A stretch of DNA of 64,000 nucleotides from Mycolicibacterium helvum (lineage in GTDB: Bacteria; Actinomycetota; Actinomycetes; Mycobacteriales; Mycobacteriaceae): the NCBI RefSeq assembly GCF_010731895.1, contig NZ_AP022596.1, positions 5,766,001 to 5,830,000 of the forward strand, given 5' to 3'. The first letter of the stretch is position 1. Each line of letters opens with the position of its first letter. The position numbers and the translations under genes were made by a program. Shown one piece after another: positions 54,588 to 64,000 of the stretch. The notes below the pieces were generated by a model, which saw nothing but the letters and a program-made list of their open reading frames with translations, was not told where the DNA came from and made no database searches.

Positions 54588-56339
54588 TCAATTGAGCTGT
54601 TCCTCCTGCGCGGCTTCCAGCAGTTCGCGGGCGTGCGCGCGACCGGTGTCGGATTCCCCCAGGCCAGCCAGCATGCGGGCCAACTCGGCCACCCGCTGTT
54701 CGGTGTCCAGGCGACGTACCTCGCTGGTGCCGTTGCCGGCGCTGTCGACCACGAGGTGGCTGTCGGCGTAGGCAGCCACCTGCGGCAGGTGAGTGACGAC
54801 GATGACCTGATGGCTGCGGGCCAGCCGCGCGAGCCGGCGCCCGATCTGAACCGCGGCCCGACCACCCACCCCGGCATCGATCTCGTCGAACACCATCGTC
54901 GTTCCCTCGGCAGAGGCAGCCAGCACCACTTCCAACGCGAGCATCACGCGCGACAACTCGCCCCCGGATGCGCTCTTGTTCAGCGGCAGGACGTCGGTGC
55001 CACGGTGAGCAGTGAAGCCGAACTCGACGAGGTCGATACCTTCGCCGCCGGCGTGCACAGTCTCGCCGGACGGCAACCGCAGCGGCGCGCTGTCGTCGTC
55101 GCGGGCCGGCATCAGCGATACCCCGACCGCGAAGTCGGCGTGCGTCATGGCCAGGCCGGTGAGCTCGGCGGTGATGGCCTTCGCCAGTCCCTTGGCCGCC
55201 TTTATCCGCACCTTGGACAGCTCCAGCGCAGCGGTGGCCACCTGCCCGGCGAGCTCGTCGACCCGGCGGCCCAACCCAGCCAGCGCATCCTCGGACACAT
55301 CCAGCTGCGCCAGACGCTCCCGGGACTGCTTGGCCCACGCCAGCACACCGTCGACGTCGGCGGCGTACTTGCGGGTCAGGCTGCGCAGCTCGGCTTGGCG
55401 GGCCAGCTTGGTCTCCAGCGCGCTCGCATCGTCGGGCAGGTCGCCCAGGAAGTGGCCAAGCTCGCGAGCAACGTCACCGACGACGGTCAACGCGTCGGCA
55501 AGTTGCCGGGACAGGGCGCCAAGCGCAGGATCGTCGGTGGACTGCAGCAGTGCCACCGCACGGCCCAAAGTGTCTGTCGCCGAATGGGGTTCACCGTCAG
55601 TGAGCTCATCAACGGACAGATTGGTACGGGCACCGGCGACCGCCTCGCGCAGCGCGTCGAGTTCCGAGAGCCGGCGGATGTCGGCCACCAGCGACTCGTC
55701 CTCGCCCGGCGCCGGGTCGACGCCGTCGATCTCAGTGAGCGCGAATTTGAGCCGGTCGGCCTCCTGAGCCAGTTCGCGAGCGCGGTTGGTCCGGTCCACG
55801 AGGTCGCGACGGGCCACCTGCCACTGATCGCGCACCTTCTTGTAGCGCTCGAGTTTGGAGTCGACGCCCGCGAAGCGATCCAGCGCGGCGCGCTGCTCCT
55901 CGGGACGCATCAGCCGCAGCTGGTCGTTCTGCCCGTGCAGCGCCAGCAGCCCGGTGGTGAACGTGGTCAGCGATTTGGCCGGCACACTGCGCCCACCCAG
56001 ATAGGCGCGCGACGGGCCGTCCCGGCTGACGGTGCGCAGGGCGATGATGCTGCCGTCGTCGTCGCGGTCGGCGCCGGACGAATCCAGGATCTCGTCGATG
56101 TGGGCGGCGGTCGCGTCATCGAGTTCGGCAGTGGCGAATCGGCCCTCGACGACGGCCCGCTCGGCCCCTGATCGCACCCGGGTGGCGTCGGCTCGTGCCC
56201 CGCCCAGCAGGTGCAGCCCGGTCACCACCATCGTCTTGCCGGTGCCGGTCTCACCGGTGAGCACGGTCAGACCGCGGTCGAACTCCGCGGTCGCGGCGCT
56301 GATCGCACCCAGTGACTCGATTCGGATCTCAGCCAGCAT
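54588..56339 (-). CDS. recN: DNA repair protein RecN
   Basis: ATG at 56339 gives 583 residues. The SMC-like ATPase is clear: LTVLTGETGTGKTMVVTGLH (Walker A), a coiled-coil middle, the signature LNKSASGGELSRVMLALEVV and Walker B TMVFDEIDAGVGGRAAVQIG. It acts in double-strand break repair. It lies 7 bp after the nadK stop. Confidence 0.97.
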   Translation of the reverse strand: MLAEIRIESLGAISAATAEFDRGLTVLTGETGTGKTMVVTGLHLLGGARADATRVRSGAERAVVEGRFATAELDDATAAHIDEILDSSGADRDDDGSIIALRTVSRDGPSRAYLGGRSVPAKSLTTFTTGLLALHGQNDQLRLMRPEEQRAALDRFAGVDSKLERYKKVRDQWQVARRDLVDRTNRARELAQEADRLKFALTEIDGVDPAPGEDESLVADIRRLSELDALREAVAGARTNLSVDELTDGEPHSATDTLGRAVALLQSTDDPALGALSRQLADALTVVGDVARELGHFLGDLPDDASALETKLARQAELRSLTRKYAADVDGVLAWAKQSRERLAQLDVSEDALAGLGRRVDELAGQVATAALELSKVRIKAAKGLAKAITAELTGLAMTHADFAVGVSLMPARDDDSAPLRLPSGETVHAGGEGIDLVEFGFTAHRGTDVLPLNKSASGGELSRVMLALEVVLAASAEGTTMVFDEIDAGVGGRAAVQIGRRLARLARSHQVIVVTHLPQVAAYADSHLVVDSAGNGTSEVRRLDTEQRVAELARMLAGLGESDTGRAHARELLEAAQEEQLN

Positions 56340-56346
56340 CGGCGCT

Positions 56347-57270
56347 TCACTGCCCCCGCCAGCCGGTGACCGGCAGGCGGAACTTACGCACCAAACGGTC
56401 GGTGAACGGCGCACTGTCCAGCCGCACCCACTTCAGCGGCGTCGTGCACTTGGTCACCTCGAGGCGCCCGCCGGCCGGCACCCGCATCTCCCGGCGGCCG
56501 TCGCACAACACCAGCGCATCGTGGCTGTCGTCCTCGATCTCGATCGCGATCAACGCGGTCGGGCTGGTGACCATCGGCCGGGCGAACAACGCGTGAGCGT
56601 TGTTGGGTACCACGAGAATTGCCTCCAGATCCGGCCACACGACCGGCCCGCCGGCCGAGAACGCGTAGGCGGTGGACCCGGTCGGGCTTGACACCAGCAC
56701 ACCGTCACAGCCGAAGGACGACACCGGCCGACCGTCGATCTCCAGGACCACACCAATGACCCCGAGCCGCGCGCCTTTCTCCAAGCTGGCTTCGTTGAGC
56801 GCCCAGCCGTGCGAGATGACCTCGTCCTTGGCGCGGACGGTGATGTCCAGCGTCATCCGTTCCTCGACGCGATAGTCGCGGGCGACGACGTGTTCGAGGA
56901 CGGTGTCGATGACTTCGGCTTCGGCCTCGGCGAGGAAACCGATGCGCCCGAGGTTGATTCCCAGCACCGGGATCTCGGCGTTGCGAGCCAGTTCGGCGGC
57001 CCGCAGGAAGGTGCCATCGCCGCCGAGCACCAGCACCAGCTCGCAGCCAACCGCGGCGTTGGCCTCGGCGTCCACGACTTCGATATCGGCTCCCAGGCCC
57101 TGTATGTCGGCCGGGGCCAGAAGCTGCGCGCTGCCATCGACGGCCTCTGCGGAGAGCACCCGCAGTCCGATCCCGTTGTCGCCAAGCACTTTTTCCACCC
57201 GGCGCGCTGTCTCGGTGGCCTCGTCGCGACCCGTGTGCACGACGAGCAGGATCACCCGCTCAGAAGTCAT
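56347..57270 (-). CDS. nadK: NAD kinase
   Basis: ATG at 57270 gives 307 residues. The GGDG motif is [18 protein letters not shown] and the NE motif is [28 protein letters not shown] and [12 protein letters not shown] follow. It phosphorylates NAD to NADP, as ppnK Rv1695. The ATG overlaps the tlyA stop by four bases. Confidence 0.97.
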   Translation of the reverse strand: MTSERVILLVVHTGRDEATETARRVEKVLGDNGIGLRVLSAEAVDGSAQLLAPADIQGLGADIEVVDAEANAAVGCELVLVLGGDGTFLRAAELARNAEIPVLGINLGRIGFLAEAEAEVIDTVLEHVVARDYRVEERMTLDITVRAKDEVISHGWALNEASLEKGARLGVIGVVLEIDGRPVSSFGCDGVLVSSPTGSTAYAFSAGGPVVWPDLEAILVVPNNAHALFARPMVTSPTALIAIEIEDDSHDALVLCDGRREMRVPAGGRLEVTKCTTPLKWVRLDSAPFTDRLVRKFRLPVTGWRGQ

Positions 57271-58076
57271 TGCGGTCCTTCCGCGACGGCGCGGCGCACC
57301 GCGGTGTCCAACTCGTCTCCGTGTAGCCCGCGTTCGGTGTCCGCGCGCAGCCACAGGAAGTACTCGACATTGCCCGACGGCCCGGGCAGCGGGCTCGCGG
57401 TCGCGCCGACAGTCTGCCAGCCCAGCGCACCGGCGCGGGCGGCGACGGCCAGCACCGCGGACGTGCGCAGCTCCGGATCGGACACCACGCCGCCGGAGCC
57501 GACCTGCTCTCGTCCGACTTCGAACTGTGGCTTCACCATGGGAACGATATCGGCGTCGCCCGACGCGCATGCGGTCAGTGCAGGCAGCACGGTGGCCAAC
57601 GAGATGAATGAAAGGTCGGCGACCACCAGCCCCGCCGGCCCGCCGATGGTGTCCGGGGTGAGGTCACGCACGTTGGTGCGTTCGATGACGGCCACTCGCG
57701 GGTCCGAACGCAGCGACCAGGCCAGCTGTCCATAGCCGACGTCAACGGCCACCACCTCGGCTGCGCCACGATCCAGCAGCACCTCGGTGAAGCCACCAGT
57801 CGAGGCGCCCGCGTCCAGACAACGACGGCCCGTCGCATCGATACCGAAGACGTCCAGCGCCCCGATCAGCTTGTGCGCGCCGCGGGACACCCAGGTACGC
57901 TCGCCGCTCGCCTCGACGGTGAGGTTGGCGGTGACCGCGACGGCAGTCGCCGGTTTGACCGCTCGCATTCCATCGATGCTGACCCGGCCCGCGTCGATGA
58001 GTTCAGCGGCCTGCTGCCGCGACCGTGCCAGTCCTCGACGAACCAGCTCGGCGTCAACCCGGGCACGCCGCGTCAT
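57267..58076 (-). CDS. tlyA: TlyA, 16S/23S rRNA 2'-O-methyltransferase
   Basis: A 269-residue protein with an N-terminal S4 domain ([20 protein letters not shown]) and an FtsJ/RrmJ-like methyltransferase: [41 protein letters not shown] and PMVKPQFE (the K-D-K-E tetrad). Loss of TlyA causes capreomycin resistance in mycobacteria. It is coupled to nadK. Confidence 0.97.
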   Translation of the reverse strand: MTRRARVDAELVRRGLARSRQQAAELIDAGRVSIDGMRAVKPATAVAVTANLTVEASGERTWVSRGAHKLIGALDVFGIDATGRRCLDAGASTGGFTEVLLDRGAAEVVAVDVGYGQLAWSLRSDPRVAVIERTNVRDLTPDTIGGPAGLVVADLSFISLATVLPALTACASGDADIVPMVKPQFEVGREQVGSGGVVSDPELRTSAVLAVAARAGALGWQTVGATASPLPGPSGNVEYFLWLRADTERGLHGDELDTAVRRAVAEGPQ

Positions 58077-58085
58077 CGGTCGATC

Positions 58086-58274
58086 TCAGCCCTTCTCCAC
58101 CGATTCCAGCGCATTGACCAGGATCTGGTGCGCTTCCTCGAGTTGGCGGCCGACCGCGTCGATATCGATACCGGTGGTGTCGGCACTGTGCGGGTCGACG
58201 CTGGGCAACTGTGCCAGCGCGGCATCGATTTCGGTGCGGATCTGATCGGGGTCGATACTCATATCGCCGTTCAC
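58086..58274 (-). CDS. Small conserved protein between the HAD phosphatase and tlyA
   Basis: A 62-residue acidic, helical protein: MSIDPDQIRTEIDAALAQLP, then ending AHQILVNALESVEKG. GTG at 58274 overlaps the upstream phosphatase stop (GTGA); ATG at 58262 is an alternative. It matches the Rv1693 position. The function is unknown. Confidence 0.8.
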   Translation of the reverse strand: MNGDMSIDPDQIRTEIDAALAQLPSVDPHSADTTGIDIDAVGRQLEEAHQILVNALESVEKG

Positions 58275-59296
58275 GCTAGCCGATCGACCGTCGTCAGCAG
58301 GGACCAGCGCTGCAGCGCGGCGCGTGCGGTGTCGTCACCCGCGTGCACCGCGAGGCGACGGCCGTCGCTGGCTGAATCCCAGACGGCTCGCGCGGTAGCC
58401 CGCACGATCGAGAGCCCGTCCCCACCCGGATCGCCTCCGGCGGTCACGACGGTGACCGCACCGTCGCTCACCTCGACCCGCCAGGCCGACTGCTCGACCA
58501 CCGCCAGGCTGTCGACCCCGGCGTGTAGATCCCGAAGGTCGGCCCCGATATAGGTGGGGCGCTGCTCGGGTGAGGCATGGACCGCCTCGGCCGCGGTGCT
58601 GACCCCGCACAGCACCATCAGGCACGGCAGATCCGCAGCATTGGCACCGGCGATGTCAGTATCCAGGCGATCGCCGACCACCAGTGGGTCGTCAAATGAG
58701 CCGCGCGCGAGCGCATCTCGCATCAGCGCAGTCGCGGGTTTACCGGCCACCTGAGGTTCGGCGTCGGTGGCAGCTCGTAGTGCGGCGACCATCGAGCCGT
58801 TTCCGGGCAGCAGCCCCCGCTCAGTGGGCAGCGTGCGGTCGACGTTGGCGGCCACCCAGAGTGCGCCGGACCGGATCGCCAGCGCGGCTTCGGCCAGGTC
58901 CGGCCAGCCCGTTGAGATCGAATGCCCCTGCACGACTGCGGCGGGTTCATCGGCAAACTGGCGCACAGGGCGAAGACCGACTGCCTCGATCTCGCCCGCC
59001 AGCGCGTCGGTGCCGATGATCAATACCTTCGACCCGGGCGTGAGCTGCTGGGCGAGCAAGCGCGCCGCGCTTTGGGCACTGGTCACCACGTCGTCGGCGT
59101 GGGCGGTAAAACCGAGCTCGCGCAGATGGGCCGCCACATCGTCGGCGGCGCGGGACGCGTTATTGGTGACGAACAGCTTGCGGGTGTGCACTGCGTCGAG
59201 GGCCGCGATGGCGCCCTCGGTCGGCTCATGGCCGCGGAACACCGTGCCATCCAGATCAAGCAGCAGGCAATCATGCTGCTGGGCAAGGGTTGTCAC
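58271..59296 (-). CDS. HAD-IIA family phosphatase (glycerol-3-phosphate phosphatase type)
   Basis: GTG at 59296 gives 341 residues. HAD motif I is LLLDLDGTVFRGHEPTEGAI, motif II KLFVTNNASRA, then NVDRTLPTERGLLPGNGSMV and motif III/IV GKPATALM with VVGDRLDTDIAGAN. The C-terminal 80 residues are an extra domain, as in Rv1692, which dephosphorylates D-glycerol 3-phosphate in lipid recycling. It lies one base after the TPR gene. Confidence 0.93.
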   Translation of the reverse strand: MTTLAQQHDCLLLDLDGTVFRGHEPTEGAIAALDAVHTRKLFVTNNASRAADDVAAHLRELGFTAHADDVVTSAQSAARLLAQQLTPGSKVLIIGTDALAGEIEAVGLRPVRQFADEPAAVVQGHSISTGWPDLAEAALAIRSGALWVAANVDRTLPTERGLLPGNGSMVAALRAATDAEPQVAGKPATALMRDALARGSFDDPLVVGDRLDTDIAGANAADLPCLMVLCGVSTAAEAVHASPEQRPTYIGADLRDLHAGVDSLAVVEQSAWRVEVSDGAVTVVTAGGDPGGDGLSIVRATARAVWDSASDGRRLAVHAGDDTARAALQRWSLLTTVDRLA

Positions 59297-59297
59297 G

Positions 59298-60134
59298 TCA
59301 GGCCAACTCGCCGACCCGGTCTTCGGCGTCGGTGACACCGTCGAGATCGGCGGCTGCGGCATGGATGAACCACTGCAATGCCTCGGCACCGCGGTCGAGT
59401 GCCAACAACGTTTCGGCGTAGGCGTAGAACAGTCGTGCGGCCGTGGAGCCGGTGCGCGTCGGGTCCAGCTGCGGACTGGACAGCACCGCCAGGGCCTGTT
59501 CGAGCTGGCCGAGATCGGCGCGAGCGCCGGCAGAGACGATCCGCAGCTCATCAGCGTCGTCGCCAGTGAGCTGCGCGGCCTCGGGGCTGCGGGCCAGCTC
59601 GATGGCACGTTCGGGCCGGCCAACACCGCGTTCGCAGTCCGCGATCAGCGGGAGCAGCGCAGACTTGCTGCCCATCCGCCGGGCGGCACGGAACTCCGAG
59701 AGCGCCTGAGCCCAGTCGCCGCACTGATAGGCGGCGATACCGACCGCCTCTCGGACGGCCGCGATTCGCCCGGAGCGTGCGCGGGCGGCCTGAGCGTGTT
59801 CAAGGGCGGCCTGCGGATCATCGTCGAGCAGTTCCCCGGCCGCGACGAGATGGCGGGCCACAGTGTCGGCGGTCGAACGATCCAAAGTTGAAAGCTCACC
59901 CCGTATTTCAGGCGAGAGTTGCTTGGCCTCGATGGACGCCGGAATGGCAGGGGCAGCCGGCCGCTGCGTGCCGTCGCCACCTTCGGGGGTGTGTTCAGGC
60001 TGGGCCCGACGGGCGCGTCCCGGACCCGACCGGTGCGGGACGTTACCGCCCCGGCGATCACGACCGGCAGAGCCGGCGCCCACGGGGCGACGCGGCGGAC
60101 GCCCGCCGGAATTACCTTGCCTGTCATCGACCAC
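59298..60134 (-). CDS. Tetratricopeptide-repeat protein (Rv1691-like)
   Basis: GTG at 60134 gives 278 residues; the start is uncertain. The first 80 residues are basic, Gly/Pro/Arg-rich and disordered (GRPPRRPVGAG). The rest is TPR-like helices: AAGELLDDDPQAALEHAQAA, GIAAYQCGDWAQALSEFRAA, YAYAETLLALDRGAEALQWF. It probably scaffolds protein interactions. It is the gene nearest the rRNA operon end. Confidence 0.85.
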   Translation of the reverse strand: MVDDRQGNSGGRPPRRPVGAGSAGRDRRGGNVPHRSGPGRARRAQPEHTPEGGDGTQRPAAPAIPASIEAKQLSPEIRGELSTLDRSTADTVARHLVAAGELLDDDPQAALEHAQAARARSGRIAAVREAVGIAAYQCGDWAQALSEFRAARRMGSKSALLPLIADCERGVGRPERAIELARSPEAAQLTGDDADELRIVSAGARADLGQLEQALAVLSSPQLDPTRTGSTAARLFYAYAETLLALDRGAEALQWFIHAAAADLDGVTDAEDRVGELA

Positions 60135-60203
60135 CCGTAAAGGATACGGGCACCGGTCAGACGGCCACAATTCGGACAATTGAATTAGTGCAGGAAATCG
60201 ACT

Positions 60204-60244
60204 GGAAAAAAAGGAAATGCCCCCCGATTTCTCGGGGGGCATTT
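60204..60244 (-). terminator. Strong intrinsic terminator of the rRNA operon
   Basis: A perfect 13-bp stem, AAATGCCCCCCGA (60215-60227) with TCGGGGGGCATTT (60232-60244), and a 4-base loop. On the minus strand it is followed by a T-run (plus-strand A7 at 60205-60211), a canonical Rho-independent terminator 11 bp after the 5S gene. Confidence 0.95.
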
Positions 60245-60254
60245 CACTAAATTG

Positions 60255-60371
60255 TGTTCGGCGGTGTCCTACTTTTCCACCCGTGTTGGGTAGTATCATC
60301 GGCGCTGGCAGGCTTAGCTTCCGGGTTCGGGATGGGTCCGGGCGTTTCCCTGCCGCTATGGCCGCCGTAAC
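60255..60371 (-). rRNA. rrf: 5S ribosomal RNA
   Basis: The minus strand reads GTTACGGCGGCCATAGCGGC at the 5' end, then CCCGAACCCGGAAGCTAAGC, and ends near GGACACCGCCGAACA. This is the mycobacterial 5S sequence, about 117 nt; ends are approximate to a few bases. A spacer of about 128 bp separates it from 23S. Confidence 0.95.
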
Positions 60372-60499
60372 TCTATTCACTCGTTGTTGAGTGTGAATCT
60401 GGTGTTTTGGTGGTGGGGTGCGGTGTTGTGATTGGTGTGGTGTGGTTGCGGGCAGATGTGCGTGTCTTACTTTTACCGAATCAAAAGGGTGTTTTGTTT

Positions 60500-63620
<3,121 letters not shown>

Positions 63621-64000
63621 ACAAAAAACCAATTCGAAAAAAGAAATTGCACATCAACACACAAACCACGCCGAACCTCGTCAGAGGACCGACGCACCAT
63701 TTGCGTGCTAGATGCTCGCAACCACTATCCACAAATCAAACACCACACCCCACCACCAAAGTGAGGCAACAACATGCCGACACCACCCAACGGTGACGCC
63801 ACCCGGACAACCGGGCACGGGCTTGTTGTCTCAAAGCCCAATAGTGTGTCTGATGAATTTTCGCCGCCGGCATCCCCGCCGAACAACAGTCTGTCGTGCA
63901 CCAGAACCCGATCCACTACAGATACGAGCCCATCCAACGAATCGCTTGAATCACCGAACCCCCACACGATGTGGGCGGGTCCAAGTCTCGTGGTGCTCCT
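63621..64000 (-). other. 16S-23S internal transcribed spacer
   Basis: The minus strand begins AGGAGCACCACGAGACTTGG at the window edge, which is the start of the mycobacterial 16S-23S spacer just after the anti-SD end of 16S. No tRNA gene is in the spacer, as is usual for mycobacteria. The 16S gene ends a few bases beyond the window. Confidence 0.92.

Noticed and set aside
54510..56171. 553-codon open frame on the plus strand
   Set aside because: It is antisense to recN, whose Walker A, signature and Walker B motifs are intact.

Overview
The window is a high-GC actinobacterial chromosome segment that reads as a rapidly growing Mycobacterium (Mycolicibacterium type). Three things point there. 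The block xerD, parA-like, scpA, scpB, rluB-like, cmk, der (43.4-49.7 kb) and the block TPR protein, HAD phosphatase, small ORF, tlyA, nadK, recN, steA, mctB-like, pyrG, NUDIX (49.7-60.1 kb) follow the order of Rv1691-Rv1713 in M. tuberculosis. An rRNA operon (5S, 23S and the 16S-23S spacer, minus strand) sits next to the Rv1691 homologue, which is the known place of the second rrn operon (near tyrS) in fast growers. The proteins are of mycobacterial type throughout.

Region by region. 1-3.3 kb: a GH13 alpha-glucosidase cut by the window edge, a GT4 glycosyltransferase and a SigF/SigB-type sigma factor, all minus strand. 3.5-12.2 kb: a group 1h (former group 5) high-affinity [NiFe]-hydrogenase operon: hypA, a hypB remnant, small and large subunits, a NifU/Rieske-like Fe-S protein, four accessory proteins including a 39-residue membrane peptide, the maturation protease, hypC and a DUF6390 protein. 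12.2-30.6 kb: an accessory catabolic region with three paralogous HSL-type hydrolases (one fused to a cyclic-nucleotide-binding plus thioredoxin-reductase-like module), a bicupin, a haloperoxidase-like hydrolase, an Old Yellow Enzyme, an FAD monooxygenase, a pseudooxynicotine-hydrolase-like enzyme, acetolactate synthase plus acetolactate decarboxylase, and a large LuxR-type regulator. Five copies of one palindrome, CATCAGTC-N4-GACTGATG, lie in its intergenic regions and suggest one regulon. 30.7-36.4 kb: a membrane protein, a Ser/Thr kinase, an AraC regulator, a truncated NmrA-like gene, a SnoaL-like protein, and a HicB-like/unknown two-gene pair.

36.43-41.35 kb: a decayed prophage/genomic island at tRNA-Pro(GGG), bounded by a 42-bp direct repeat of the tRNA 3' half, with paired candidate integrase arm sites near both ends. 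Its phage genes (integrase, capsid, decoration and Mu-I-like fragments) are broken, but it carries an intact two-gene CBASS-type defence cassette (CD-NTase plus SLATT 2TM effector) and a convergent DUF2971 gene. 41.4-60.1 kb is core housekeeping. 60.2-64 kb is the rRNA operon; the 16S gene lies just beyond the window.

The most interesting items are the CBASS island, the hydrolase-CNB-TrxR fusion with its shared operator set, and two oddities of the hydrogenase operon: a maturation protease without a canonical start codon, and a Rieske-like domain with four Cys ligands.
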